From an uncultured Bacteroides sp. (GTDB lineage Bacteria > Bacteroidota > Bacteroidia > Bacteroidales > Bacteroidaceae): DNA of 64,000 nucleotides. Made by a program: the position numbers and the translations under genes. This document shows, piece after piece, positions 8,747 through 17,723 of the stretch. Positions within the stretch are counted from its first letter, which is position 1. Every line of letters begins with the position of its first letter. Under the pieces are notes generated by a model. The model was not told the origin of the DNA, made no database searches, and saw only the letters and a list, made by a program, of their open reading frames with translations. The DNA lies in NCBI GenBank assembly GCA_902388495.1, contig CABMPP010000017.1, positions 1 through 64,000 of the forward strand. The letters are read 5' to 3'.

Positions 8747-11020
8747 TCAAGATATAGTTATAGTTGCGTAGTTAGTGACATCGTTTACAATCGTCGATTT
8801 AATATACCATACATCATATTCTACCGGGGTACTTCCGTTCACCCCGTCTACCATTACGGAGTGATCGGAAATCTTCAGCGTACCGTCGTTTGGAACCAAA
8901 TCAGCTAAATAGCCTTTAATACTCACCCTGGTAAGGGGAGCACCGGCCGGAAAACATATCACAACGAGCTTCCAGTTTGTCGCCTCGAATGTGTAATTTC
9001 CGGCACCAGTATAAAGACCACCGAAACTCAGTGCCCGCACCTGCGCACTCGTAATAGGTATTGAGTCCACAACCCCCGCAAACCACCTTCTGCGTACATT
9101 CACGCTAATCGTAGTAGTCAGTGATTTCTCCGGCAGCTGCCCGTCCGAGGATGCCGCATAAACAACAGTAGCCTTATACGTTTCTCTTTCTGTGTAGCTT
9201 CCCGACAACTGTCTTACCGCCGTCTGCACCCCCGAATTCTCTTCCGAGAAATTCAGCTTATTCTCCTTCTTCTCATCGTAGTATGCCTCTTTCATGCCAC
9301 CCTGACCGTTTCTCGTTGCGGTATAAGTGATATACCCCTTCTTAGTACCATACTCTACATCGGTACCCGTCGATATAACACCCCGAAGTTCCGCTCCTAC
9401 CGGCCTGTACAGCATATTCCGAAAGATAGTTTCCCAAGTCGACCCGGCAGATACCACATCACCCTTCTTGACGTAACCTACATCGTTTGAATTAACGAGG
9501 ATGTCTTTTTTCAGCTTGTCAGAAACCTCGGAAGAAGAGGAAGAACCGCCCCCGGAAGAAGAGGAATTGCCATTAGATACCACATACTGCAATTGTGACA
9601 AACTTGCTTCTACAGTTCGCTTCCAGCCTTTTCCTACCTTATTCGTACACGATATCGTGGCAATGCTCAGATTATCCAGCTTGCGCACTACTTTCGTCAT
9701 ACGCGTGTCACGGTAACCTTCGCTGAAATATTCGTCACTCAGCAGCCGGACACGTTGACCAACCTTCAGCGGCACCTTATTCTTATCTACATAGATGTAA
9801 TCCGTCTCTCCGCCATAGATTGCCACGTCCTCGCTATATTTTTCCAGATAGCTTGTCACGGCAGCTTCGAAGTCCAGTTCTGCTTGCACTTCGTACGATT
9901 CCGGCATGCGGAAATTCCAGGGGATGTACGTGTTACCCGGACGGGGAATAAGGTTACCACCCGGTATCTGTACGTCGTCCGAAGGATAGACATTAATAAT
10001 TTCCCATTCCAGAGTGTCGGAGTTATAATTTGCCTCGAACCAGTAGTTATTACCCTCGGAATTTCCTTGCCCCGCGAGATCACCTGTTTGGAATGATAGA
10101 CGTTTTACCAATCCGGCAATTTCATTCTTGTTCGGGTCGAACATCATCCCTTCATCATTGAAATAGTAGACCATGAACTTCTTGCCGTCATCCCCCGTTT
10201 TTTCTTCTGAGCGAACTGTAGAGACCGTACCGGTATAATGAGGGAAAATCTCGGCAAAAGCCGCTTCCTCCACATGTTCGTAAAGCCCGTATTGAGTATT
10301 ACGATCTATATATTTCGCACGATTAGGAAGTTGAAGCCGATAGAAGCCATACCGGGACTTATCTATATTCTTCGTACTTCCCCGCGGAATCAATCGCGTA
10401 AAGAACTCCACATCCTCGCTGTTCTCCGATTGCGTCAATGAGGTAAGCCCTTGCATATAGCCAAGCCTTACCAAGTCACCATGTTCACAGCGCGTCAGGT
10501 TAATCTTAAAGCCATCTGCCCACCATTCTGTTTCAAAAGCTTCAGATATTTTGGACAGTGCATCCCAACATGTTGCATTGTCATAGTCAATGGTTTTATT
10601 AGGTAAATCAGCCACCTCACCTATACTCCATCGCGTTTCACCGTAGATACGATTCATATTATCCACCCATTTTTGCAGATGCACGCGCGGACTGTCATTC
10701 AGCGTAAATTGCGGTTCATACTGCCCATCCGCCAAATGCAGGTACATCACCTGCTCCGCGTCGTGAATAGGCGCGTAGAACTTCACAGAGTAGCTGTACG
10801 TTTGCTTGTTCTTCTGCTTGGGTTTATATTCCTTTTTGATGGAAAATCTGATACCTTCCAGCAATACATAATCATTCACATCCAGCGGAACATAGAACGG
10901 GTGAGTGAAAGAGACAGACACAGAATTCTCCGTCATCAACTCATCGCTCCAGGTTGATGACGTAGCTGTACTGGCTGTCAGTTTCAGCGCTCCAGATTGG
11001 CTATAGATTCTTAGCTTCAT
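8747..11020 (-). CDS. Tal-like tail hub / tail-associated protein (757 aa)
   Basis: The protein starts with 'MKLRIYSQSGALKLTAS' and then a beta-rich domain that resembles the baseplate-hub fold of siphovirus tail-associated (Tal, gp27-like) proteins: strands ending FTHPFYVPLDVNDYVLL and VLLEGIRFSIKKEY. It follows a distal-tail-like gene and precedes the tip fibre, the usual order tape measure, Dit, Tal, fibre. Around residues 495-510 there is a Ser/Gly linker (NGNSSSSGGGSSSS), after which come two Ig-like beta domains. No peptidase catalytic motif was seen. The translation unit is separated by 12 bases from the preceding gene and by one base from the next. Confidence 0.82.
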   Translation of the reverse strand: MKLRIYSQSGALKLTASTATSSTWSDELMTENSVSVSFTHPFYVPLDVNDYVLLEGIRFSIKKEYKPKQKNKQTYSYSVKFYAPIHDAEQVMYLHLADGQYEPQFTLNDSPRVHLQKWVDNMNRIYGETRWSIGEVADLPNKTIDYDNATCWDALSKISEAFETEWWADGFKINLTRCEHGDLVRLGYMQGLTSLTQSENSEDVEFFTRLIPRGSTKNIDKSRYGFYRLQLPNRAKYIDRNTQYGLYEHVEEAAFAEIFPHYTGTVSTVRSEEKTGDDGKKFMVYYFNDEGMMFDPNKNEIAGLVKRLSFQTGDLAGQGNSEGNNYWFEANYNSDTLEWEIINVYPSDDVQIPGGNLIPRPGNTYIPWNFRMPESYEVQAELDFEAAVTSYLEKYSEDVAIYGGETDYIYVDKNKVPLKVGQRVRLLSDEYFSEGYRDTRMTKVVRKLDNLSIATISCTNKVGKGWKRTVEASLSQLQYVVSNGNSSSSGGGSSSSSEVSDKLKKDILVNSNDVGYVKKGDVVSAGSTWETIFRNMLYRPVGAELRGVISTGTDVEYGTKKGYITYTATRNGQGGMKEAYYDEKKENKLNFSEENSGVQTAVRQLSGSYTERETYKATVVYAASSDGQLPEKSLTTTISVNVRRRWFAGVVDSIPITSAQVRALSFGGLYTGAGNYTFEATNWKLVVICFPAGAPLTRVSIKGYLADLVPNDGTLKISDHSVMVDGVNGSTPVEYDVWYIKSTIVNDVTNYATITIS

Positions 11021-11032
11021 TTTAATCAGCGT

Positions 11033-11512
11033 TTAATCATTGTTTAAAGGGTCAATCGTTTGATAAGGATTTGGCTCCCGGAATTTCATTTTCATTTTTC
11101 CATATATCTTGCCGCTCGCCTTAAATGGGGTTACCATCTGCTGCGCGGAACAACTTTTGAAATACATCCGGTAAGTCGTTCCCAGTTCCGGCAGGGAGAA
11201 CACCAGCCACCCGCTTTTGAGAAAAGCTTGAAACGCTATATATTTCTGATGCCATTCCGTTTTTGTATCGGTAAGGATTCCGAATTGCAACGTAACGTCA
11301 CGCGCTTCATAATGCGGTTCCGGCAAACTGTCCGGAAGGCGTTCCCCATTTTCTTCACGAAACGACACAACCGTATATGCTTTCATGGCAGGCACCTTCA
11401 GCAATTCGTCATAGTTTGTATGAGCTCCTGCCGAGTCCTCTGCCAGGAAAGCATTGTATTCCTTATATATATCCACACCATTAATGATGAGCAATCCTTC
11501 CAGTATCTTCAT
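11033..11512 (-). CDS. Distal tail (Dit-like) protein (159 aa)
   Basis: This 159-residue protein lies immediately after the tape-measure gene (one base gap), where siphoviruses encode the distal tail protein that joins tube and hub. It begins with 'MKILEGLLIINGVDIYKEY' and is beta-rich. It ends in KMKMKFREPNPYQTI, a pattern common at the end of Dit-like N-terminal domains. It is shorter than lactococcal Dit (about 250-300 residues) and would lack the galectin-like domain. Position is the main evidence. Confidence 0.75.
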   Translation of the reverse strand: MKILEGLLIINGVDIYKEYNAFLAEDSAGAHTNYDELLKVPAMKAYTVVSFREENGERLPDSLPEPHYEARDVTLQFGILTDTKTEWHQKYIAFQAFLKSGWLVFSLPELGTTYRMYFKSCSAQQMVTPFKASGKIYGKMKMKFREPNPYQTIDPLNND

Positions 11513-11513
11513 A

Positions 11514-14500
11514 TCATTTCATTTTCATTCCATCTCTTTCAGTTCTTTCCATTATGTCGGCAATGTCATCCAGCCGCTTGCAGAAGGCCGTATTCTCGGC
11601 AATAGTGTTCAGTATGCCGATAGCTTCATAGGCATACTGTGAAATATCCGTCAGTTTATCATCCATATTGATGACATGTATCTGCATAGACATACCAATC
11701 CCTTCAAGTTTCCCGGCAGTCTCTTCAGTGATAGTCGTAACAGCACCTGCATGACCGGACTGTGAAGAGGAAGAGTTTCCCCAGCCGAAAGCATCAGCCA
11801 GTTCTTTCCTCTTTTGCAGCATCTCTTCCGTTATTGCTTCCTGCTCTTTACGCAAGGCTTCAGCTTCGGCAGCCGTCAATTTCTCATCACTCTCAGTAGC
11901 ATCGGCCCAATTGTCATACAGTCGCTTTATTCTGTCGCGATACTTATCCGTGATAAGAGACGACAATATTGCATTTTTAAGATATTCCTCGAAATTGTCT
12001 GCAAAATCTTTAGAGCTGCTATCCATATCTGTCAGCACATCCGTGAAGCTGCTGAGGAAGCTGTCAAAATCAGCTTTTACCAGACCCTCTTTCCGGTCAT
12101 TCTCCAACTGGGTAAGTTCATCATTGCAATCAATGATCTGCTGGAGATACTTTTGTGTATCATCGTACAGTTCTGCCCAAAACAGAGGAGCTGTTTCCTG
12201 AAGCTTTTTAAGTTGTTCTACACTCAGATCAAAAAGGCCGGTCATACGCCCATCTCCAATATTGTATTTATAGAAATCACTGCCAAGTGCTTTCTTTGCC
12301 TCATTCCATGCCTTGGATGATATGTCTTTCTGTTGCTTGACACCTTCGGATGCCGAACTTCCAAAACCTAAAAAGCCCTTGCTTGCTCCCGAATTCAGAT
12401 ACTGCTTTCCAAGTTCACGGGAGGCATCTTCCTGCTTTTGAACGATTATCTTCGCTGTTTCATAAGCTTGCTGTCCGGTTTTGGAATTCAGTTCAAACAG
12501 TTCTTTCTGTTTTTCAATGACTTTATCAAGGATATTGATATAAGATTCGTATACCTCTTTGGCACGTTCATATTCGGCCACCCCATCATCATCTTTGAAT
12601 AAAGAGGCGATCTTGATCGCTATTTGAATGGCAGCACTTATTATCGCCAATATAACCGATGCTTTTTCCACGGCCTTCACTGCGGAACTTGCTGTCTCAG
12701 ATGCCGTACTCACACCACTCATAGCCGTCATGGCAAACATACCGATATCGCCAATAATTCCGATGATCTCTCCGGCCTGCCCGCCGATAGCATCGCCCAA
12801 GCCTTTCATTGCCTGAGATAAGTCTCCTATGACATCTGCTACTTTCTTTTCGGCCGCCTGTACCTTGGTATTGGCCTTTACCGCTTTGTCTTTTGCTTTA
12901 TTGTACTTTTCAAGTGCTTCGGCAGAAGATAAATAGGTCTTATCAATCTTGCCGGTATCCTTGTTGTATGAACTACCGGTGACCACCTTTCCCCCGGAAT
13001 TCACCGTTTCAAGATTTCTTTTGGCTTCAGCCAGTTCTTCTTCCGCTTCGGCCAGCTCTTTCTTCCGGTCTGCAAGTGCCTGGAAAGGATTGCGCTCATC
13101 CAACTCGTTCATGATCTCCTGGATGGTGGTGGTATACTCACGCAACTGATCGGGAGACAACACTTCTGCTGCTGTCTGTTTGGCATTCTCAAATTGAGCA
13201 AGCAGGGATTTAAGCGTTGATGATGACGTTTCTTTCAGGTTCTCGAATGCACGGACATAATCAGGAGACTGTTTCAATTGCTCGTAGTCCAGTCCCATAA
13301 GGGCCTTGCCTTTATCTTTTGTTGCTTTTGCCAAAGCAATATTCATCGTTTCGACGGTATCAGTATCTCCCTTCTTTTCCGCCTCCTTGCGTTTTTCGGT
13401 GATATCGGCTATTTCCTCATTGAATTTCATTTCAATGGCAAGTCGTTTTTCCTGGTATGTCCCATACTCCTTGTTGTAGTCAATGAGAGCTTGTATTTTT
13501 TCTTTTTTCAGCTTTTTGCTTCTTTCTGCATACTCCTTTTCTACATCATAAAAGTCTTTTATATACTGTTCCCCGGCAAGGTCACGCTGTTGCTTGGCTT
13601 GGTCTTTAACTGTTGCCACTTGTTCCGGGGTAACGGCCATGCCGTTCTTTTGCGCTTTCTGCAAAGCCTTCAGGCGGTCGCGTTCTTCCTGGTCTATACG
13701 TGCCAGTTCCTCATCGAATTGTTTGCGAGCAAGGGCCTTTTTCTTTTCCTCTCCCTCCTTCATCAGGACGATGGTCATATCATTTATTTTTTGGCGTGCT
13801 TTGAGTTCAGCATCGGAGATTTCATTGGCTTTATCACTGAAAGATTCGTTTTTCTTCTTTTTATTGGTTTGTTCTTCATAGTCATAGACCACTGCATCCT
13901 GCATCGCTTGATTATACGATTTCCAAGCATTATCTGCTATATCTTTAGCTTTATTCAGTTGTTCTGTCGAAGCTTTACCTTTGGAATGCTGTTCCAAAAC
14001 CTTATCATAGTTGGCATCAGCAAGCGCCAAAGCTGTTTTTGCAGCCTCCTTTCGCAATTCAATAAGTTCCTTCTTGGATTTTCCGGCAGCCTCGGCAATT
14101 CTAACATCGAAATCAACATCATCGGATAGGTTCTGCATGGATGATTGTGTTTTTTCAATCTCCGTATTGAGTTCTCGCTGACTTTTTTTTGATTTCTCTG
14201 TATATTTATTCCATAAGTAAATCAATGCACCAATTGCCGCAGTGAGTCCTAACGTCATAGTTGCCATCAATGCCTTGGCCGCCACGTTGGAGATACCCAA
14301 AGCAACGGACAGCCTGGTGGTTGCTGCCGTCAGCATATTTTTTGCACCTGTCAGCAGTATATGCGTGAAGTAACTGTCTTTATTCAACGTATTGGCCACC
14401 TGCTGCACTCCCATAGTGATCGCCATCACTGCCTGCAACTTGGTCTGTATCTGTGCCAGTTTCTCTTCCTCGGCACCAAAAAGTGATGCCACACCGACAC

Positions 14501-15038
14501 CTGCGGTCATTACTCCCGTCAGTCCGGACACGGCATCCATCGTAGCTCTGATGTTCTTGTTGTCATCAGAAAAGATTCTTCCCTGCGTGTTGATATCTCC
14601 CATGCGGTCCTGCATTTCTCCAAGCTTCTGCATGGCAACAGCATACTCCTCCGTGCCTTCCGTCATGTCCGCCATCTGCTCTTTCAGGTTGCGGATTTCT
14701 GTACGGAGCATGGTGTGCTTCTGTGCAGACTGGTTCACTTGCTTTTCCAAAGCCGCAAGTTCCCCCTTCTCTTCGGCAAGCACTTTCTTGGCAGCATTCA
14801 GTTCGGCAGTCAGTTCCATCTTTGCCTTGCCGGGAGCAGCATTTTCAAGCTGCTTCTCCAGAGACTTGATATCAGCTTCCACCTGCTTCACGGCCTCGCT
14901 CTGTTCCTTCATACGTGCCTTGAAGTCATCCGTTACTTGCTCTACGGTCTGACCTACTTTGGAGGTGTCACGTGCAATCTCGTTCAGTCCCTCCTTAGTC
15001 TTGTTGCGGGTGATTATGGTAAGTTCTACAGGTTCCAT
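11514..15038 (-). CDS. Tail tape measure protein (1174 aa)
   Basis: This 1174-residue protein has the profile of a tape measure: long Lys/Glu/Ala-rich coiled coils (residues 5-130 and 330-720) and hydrophobic stretches. The hydrophobic ones include an Ala/Gly-rich helix near 170, 'ALMATMTLGLTAAIGALIYLW' near 260, and two near 770-830 (IIGIIGDIGMFAMTAMSG; VILAIISAAIQIAIKIASLF). The family sets tail length during assembly and helps DNA entry. Its length suggests a long flexible tail of about 175 nm by the usual 0.15 nm per residue rule. It starts exactly at the last base of the upstream chaperone extension (15038), so translation is probably coupled. Confidence 0.93.
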   Translation of the reverse strand: MEPVELTIITRNKTKEGLNEIARDTSKVGQTVEQVTDDFKARMKEQSEAVKQVEADIKSLEKQLENAAPGKAKMELTAELNAAKKVLAEEKGELAALEKQVNQSAQKHTMLRTEIRNLKEQMADMTEGTEEYAVAMQKLGEMQDRMGDINTQGRIFSDDNKNIRATMDAVSGLTGVMTAGVGVASLFGAEEEKLAQIQTKLQAVMAITMGVQQVANTLNKDSYFTHILLTGAKNMLTAATTRLSVALGISNVAAKALMATMTLGLTAAIGALIYLWNKYTEKSKKSQRELNTEIEKTQSSMQNLSDDVDFDVRIAEAAGKSKKELIELRKEAAKTALALADANYDKVLEQHSKGKASTEQLNKAKDIADNAWKSYNQAMQDAVVYDYEEQTNKKKKNESFSDKANEISDAELKARQKINDMTIVLMKEGEEKKKALARKQFDEELARIDQEERDRLKALQKAQKNGMAVTPEQVATVKDQAKQQRDLAGEQYIKDFYDVEKEYAERSKKLKKEKIQALIDYNKEYGTYQEKRLAIEMKFNEEIADITEKRKEAEKKGDTDTVETMNIALAKATKDKGKALMGLDYEQLKQSPDYVRAFENLKETSSSTLKSLLAQFENAKQTAAEVLSPDQLREYTTTIQEIMNELDERNPFQALADRKKELAEAEEELAEAKRNLETVNSGGKVVTGSSYNKDTGKIDKTYLSSAEALEKYNKAKDKAVKANTKVQAAEKKVADVIGDLSQAMKGLGDAIGGQAGEIIGIIGDIGMFAMTAMSGVSTASETASSAVKAVEKASVILAIISAAIQIAIKIASLFKDDDGVAEYERAKEVYESYINILDKVIEKQKELFELNSKTGQQAYETAKIIVQKQEDASRELGKQYLNSGASKGFLGFGSSASEGVKQQKDISSKAWNEAKKALGSDFYKYNIGDGRMTGLFDLSVEQLKKLQETAPLFWAELYDDTQKYLQQIIDCNDELTQLENDRKEGLVKADFDSFLSSFTDVLTDMDSSSKDFADNFEEYLKNAILSSLITDKYRDRIKRLYDNWADATESDEKLTAAEAEALRKEQEAITEEMLQKRKELADAFGWGNSSSSQSGHAGAVTTITEETAGKLEGIGMSMQIHVINMDDKLTDISQYAYEAIGILNTIAENTAFCKRLDDIADIMERTERDGMKMK

Positions 15039-15487
15039 CAGTCTGCTGATATATGAGTTTGGAAGAAGGCAACCGGGTCTTGGCCGACGGCGCTTTCTTT
15101 CTGTATCTTTTTCATCATTTCCTTATACTGCCGTTTCTTTTGTTCTTCCACCGAAACGTAGCGGGGAGCATCCTTTGCCATGAGCAGCAGCATCGGATAA
15201 GGCACCTTCCACAATATGTAGTCAATACTCCAGCCGGTGGCCGTAGCCACCTGCCATACTAAACCGAACGGGCTATGAGGGGCTTCTGTATATCCCTTTA
15301 ACTCCCGCTGTTGGAATGGCTCAGATTCGGCTTCATCGGATTCATCATTTCCACCGAGCTGATAGTAGTCTGAAAATACTTCGGGTCGAGCATGGTCAGG
15401 AACTGGAACATGGCTTCCTGTAGGAACATGGGGTGAACACGCCAACGGAGCCACCAGGCTACGGGACGGTTCAACAACCTTCCCCAA
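15038..15487 (-). CDS. Tail assembly chaperone extension (gpGT-type T domain), probably made by -1 frameshift
   Basis: This frame overlaps the 3' end of the 158-residue gene by nearly 190 bases in the -1 frame. It opens only at 15487, where the first usable codon is a TTG, and runs to the start of the tape measure. From about residue 85 it reads 'GWSIDYILWKVPYPMLLLM', the Trp/Tyr-rich motif typical of the T part of tail assembly chaperones. No ATG with a ribosome site lies at a sensible start. I infer it is a C-terminal extension fused to the 15298-15774 product by -1 frameshifting, as in lambda G/GT. I did not find a classical slippery heptamer before the upstream stop, so the mechanism is unproven. 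Confidence 0.65.
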   Translation of the reverse strand: MGKVVEPSRSLVAPLACSPHVPTGSHVPVPDHARPEVFSDYYQLGGNDESDEAESEPFQQRELKGYTEAPHSPFGLVWQVATATGWSIDYILWKVPYPMLLLMAKDAPRYVSVEEQKKRQYKEMMKKIQKESAVGQDPVAFFQTHISAD

Positions 15488-15774
15488 AATTTACTCCGGG
15501 TCAGCGTAAAAGCAACGATACGGCTGACGGCGACTCCATGTTCTGCAATAAACTTCATGTTCTGCTCGAAGGTATATTCTTGCATTTCATTATAGGTGAC
15601 GCCTATTTGCAGGTACAGATTCGAAATCCGCAGCAGGCTGCCCAGTCCCGGTGTACGCATTACTACCGTCATTGGTTTCCGCTTGCGATACAGAAAATTG
15701 AAAGGGCGGACGGGAATCGCCACGCCCATATCAAGCATCAGCGCGGAAGCTTTCAGTTGTTCCGTCTGTTCCAT
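15298..15774 (-). CDS. Tail assembly chaperone (gpG-like, 158 aa)
   Basis: This protein lies between the tail-tube gene and the tape measure, where tail assembly chaperones are encoded. It starts two bases after the tube stop. Its sequence is mostly alpha-helical with a basic segment near 28-40 (YRKRKPMTVVMRTPG), a feature of G-type chaperones that bind the tape measure. The last 60 codons overlap another open frame that carries a T-like domain, which supports the G/GT interpretation. Short conserved length and position carry the call; sequence alone would not be decisive. Confidence 0.7.
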   Translation of the reverse strand: MEQTEQLKASALMLDMGVAIPVRPFNFLYRKRKPMTVVMRTPGLGSLLRISNLYLQIGVTYNEMQEYTFEQNMKFIAEHGVAVSRIVAFTLTRSKFWGRLLNRPVAWWLRWRVHPMFLQEAMFQFLTMLDPKYFQTTISSVEMMNPMKPNLSHSNSGS

Positions 15775-15776
15775 AA

Positions 15777-16274
15777 TTATCCTGCCTGGATTTGCGGAGG
15801 AACAATGCGATAGCGTGCCAGCCCTTCAGTCAAAGGCTTCAGGCACTTCACCGTACAATCGTAACTCAGCACACCGCTCATGTTGATGGAATCAGCCAGT
15901 TCGCCGCTCATCTTGGCGCGGGGAATCTCGATCTTGTGACCGCTGACACATTCTACTTCAAACGGTCCTTCCAAATCTTTGAAGTCGGCAGGCGGTTCGT
16001 ATGCCCCGTCCGCGGTAGCAACAGTACCGCCAAATAGTTCCTTACATACTTCGGGACTCAACTGGATGAGCTTAAAACCGAAAGCGGTGGTACCGGGTGT
16101 ACTTGTCAGTTCGTCTACCGGACCATCATGCACTTGTGCTGCGTAGATGGGTGTAGTCTGTTTGGCCTCACCTTTTGGGGACAAACCTTCCTGGCTAATC
16201 CAGCCTATTTCTTTGTTATTGAACTTCAGTTTACCGATACCGTAAACAAGTCCATTATTATCTTTTACAGCCAT
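15777..16274 (-). CDS. Tail tube protein (165 aa)
   Basis: This 165-residue protein has the beta-rich composition of tail tube proteins: 'LVYGIGKLKFNNKEIGWIS' at the start, a long polar loop (ISQEGLSPKGEAKQTTPIY), and a C-terminal strand set. Siphoviruses encode the tube just before the chaperone pair, as here. No sheath gene accompanies it, which separates this tail from the contractile tail of Mu. It starts with a normal ATG at 16274, seven bases after the spanin-like gene stop. Confidence 0.75.
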   Translation of the reverse strand: MAVKDNNGLVYGIGKLKFNNKEIGWISQEGLSPKGEAKQTTPIYAAQVHDGPVDELTSTPGTTAFGFKLIQLSPEVCKELFGGTVATADGAYEPPADFKDLEGPFEVECVSGHKIEIPRAKMSGELADSINMSGVLSYDCTVKCLKPLTEGLARYRIVPPQIQAG

Positions 16275-16281
16275 AATCTTG

Positions 16282-16809
16282 CTATTTAATTACGTTTAAC
16301 CGCCGTTTAATCAGTATTATAACAAGAACGAAAACGGCGATTCGTCCTATCCATATCTGAAACCATTGCCAACCGGTTGGCTCATGCACCACCTGCGGAG
16401 GAGGTTCTTCCACTTCCTCACCGGTTTCATTTCTTATGCGCGTAATTTCTTCCCGAAGGGCGATTACTTCACGCGCCAGGCTGTCGCAGGTCGAAGTGAA
16501 CGTTAAAGTATCACCGCGTCCGCGTATCACGCTTGCCGTGGCCTGCCCGCTTCGCGCACTATATCCCGCGCCTTCCGGCAGCACGGCCAGTTGGCTCATC
16601 GGCAAGGTCATCCGCGCTTCGCTTGCCGGTACCGGCAGAAAGGTCAGAACGGATTGTCTTACGCTTTGCAGGCTGTCGAGGACGGTACTCTTCACCACTC
16701 TTGTCGGACTTTTGCAACTCATCGCGCACAGGGCAATTAGCAGAAAAACGGCAATTGTTAGCCTTTTCAACGACACGCCTGAGTTTGGCGAGTTCTTTTC
16801 TGATTGCAT
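16282..16809 (-). CDS. Spanin-like lipoprotein with C-terminal membrane anchor (candidate u-spanin)
   Basis: The 175-residue product has an N-terminal signal (LTIAVFLLIALCAMSC) ending in a lipobox-like Cys near residue 32. A periplasmic segment follows with a short helix (REVIALREEITRIRNE), then a Pro-rich linker (EEPPPQVV). A C-terminal membrane helix (WIGRIAVFVLVIILIKRR) ends the protein. An outer-membrane lipoprotein joined to an inner-membrane helix in one chain is the design of unimolecular spanins such as T1 gp11, which fuse the two membranes at lysis. The start lies 250 bases inside the upstream membrane gene in another frame, like Rz1 within Rz. It follows a lysozyme-like gene and a membrane protein, so the three form a plausible lysis cassette. 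Confidence 0.7.
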   Translation of the reverse strand: MQSEKNSPNSGVSLKRLTIAVFLLIALCAMSCKSPTRVVKSTVLDSLQSVRQSVLTFLPVPASEARMTLPMSQLAVLPEGAGYSARSGQATASVIRGRGDTLTFTSTCDSLAREVIALREEITRIRNETGEEVEEPPPQVVHEPTGWQWFQIWIGRIAVFVLVIILIKRRLNVIK

Positions 16810-17041
16810 TGATTTCTTGTTTTAAAGGTTCTACTATGTCATCCATCAGAATTTGCATCGCCTTCTGAACGTTGTCCAGTTCGCTACTACGGGTATTTAC
16901 CTTCGCTGCCTGTACTTCTTCCTTCAGCTTTTCTACCTCTTGGATGTATTTCCGTCTGTCTATGTACATCTTGAATCCTCCGGCTCCTATGGCAACCGTA
17001 AGGATACCACATATCAGCTTCAAGATTTCAAGTGTATCCAT
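16559..17041 (-). CDS. Membrane protein of lysis region, holin or Rz-like (160 aa)
   Basis: The protein has one N-terminal membrane helix (LEILKLICGILTVAIGAGGF) followed by a coiled coil (residues 30-95, including RRKYIQEVEKLKEEVQAAK). The tail after residue 100 is basic and low in structure, and overlaps the spanin-like gene read in another frame. A single membrane helix plus periplasmic coiled coil suits an inner-membrane spanin subunit, and the position after the lysozyme-like gene also allows a holin role. I cannot separate these from sequence alone. The overlap may constrain the C-terminal half, so that part could be dispensable. Confidence 0.7.
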   Translation of the reverse strand: MDTLEILKLICGILTVAIGAGGFKMYIDRRKYIQEVEKLKEEVQAAKVNTRSSELDNVQKAMQILMDDIVEPLKQEINAIRKELAKLRRVVEKANNCRFSANCPVRDELQKSDKSGEEYRPRQPAKRKTIRSDLSAGTGKRSADDLADEPTGRAAGRRGI

Positions 17042-17056
17042 TTTTATTCCTCCTGT

Positions 17057-17452
17057 TTAGAGTAAGTTCCAACCCACTTCCACATCTGCCGTCACAGCGG
17101 GAATACCATTCTCTACCTGAGAGACGGCTGCCGCAAAAGCACACATGGTTGCTTTATCATCCACATCAGGCACATAGCTGTCGGGCACTTGCATTTCCGT
17201 ACACACCCTCCGGATGTAACCCGATGTGTTATTCTCCACGGGCGTCGCCCATCGGTTGATGAAGTCCGCCATCGTCCGGCAACCGTTCATCCTGCGATAG
17301 TTCTGCAACAGCTTGATGAGAGCTCGGTAACCGTAGGCCATCGTTTTGAACTGACAGAATGAACGGTCCTGCGACGGGCGAACCTCCCCCTGCCACAAAG
17401 TACGTGACAGGCGGATGTTTCCCGGATTATTGTTCCTCAGTCCTCTGGTCAT
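17057..17452 (-). CDS. Lysozyme-like peptidoglycan hydrolase, P5-type 'RNNNPGNIR' family
   Basis: Starting at the ATG at 17452, the 131-residue protein begins MTRGLRNNNPGNIRLS. This motif marks a family of virion-associated or endolysin-like muralytic proteins first noted in PRD1 P5-type entries. A longer in-frame start gives a 41-residue Arg/Lys/Pro-rich leader that is only the upstream gene read in another frame, so I reject it. There is no signal peptide. It overlaps the end of the 94-residue gene by 26 bases and precedes two membrane proteins, which together look like endolysin, holin/spanin and spanin. Confidence 0.75.
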   Translation of the reverse strand: MTRGLRNNNPGNIRLSRTLWQGEVRPSQDRSFCQFKTMAYGYRALIKLLQNYRRMNGCRTMADFINRWATPVENNTSGYIRRVCTEMQVPDSYVPDVDDKATMCAFAAAVSQVENGIPAVTADVEVGWNLL

Positions 17453-17711
17453 CTTTCTGCTCCGTTTCCTTCTTTTCAGGTACCTCAACCGCTTTCTTCT
17501 CCTTATCCGCTTTCGGGGCTTCGGGTGCCTTGGTCTCGGGTTTCTTGGCAGGTTCCGGCTTCTTAATCCCGGCAAGCTTGCGGCTTACCAAATCATCCGC
17601 ACGTTCCTGGTCTACCTGCAACTCCGTACCTACCGGATATTGCGTCTTGTGGTCGTACTTGTCCTGGAAGGATTCGAGGACAATCACTGTGACTTTGTCT
17701 TTCTTTGCCAT
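17427..17711 (-). CDS. Small phage head protein with charged low-complexity tail (94 aa)
   Basis: The first 45 residues form a compact beta unit (KVTVIVLESFQDKYDHKTQY) ending in a helix (DQERADDLVSRKLAGI). The remaining half is a Lys/Glu/Pro/Ala-rich tail (KKPEPAKKPETKAPEAPKAD) without likely fold. Many phages encode such a protein just after the capsid, where it acts as a head-tail adaptor or decoration. It begins 12 bases after the capsid stop. The first-half pattern 'YPVGTELQVDQERADDLVSRKLA' is common among short phage 'DUF7210-like' adaptors, but I hold that name loosely. Confidence 0.75.
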   Translation of the reverse strand: MAKKDKVTVIVLESFQDKYDHKTQYPVGTELQVDQERADDLVSRKLAGIKKPEPAKKPETKAPEAPKADKEKKAVEVPEKKETEQKDDQRTEEQ

Positions 17712-17723
17712 AGCTGCACCTCC

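Noticed and set aside
13278..14129. Rightward 283-codon frame opposite to the tape measure
   Set aside because: It is the antisense of a long coiled-coil gene with biased codons; the product is Phe/Leu/Cys-rich with no family, and the tape measure frame is clearly real.
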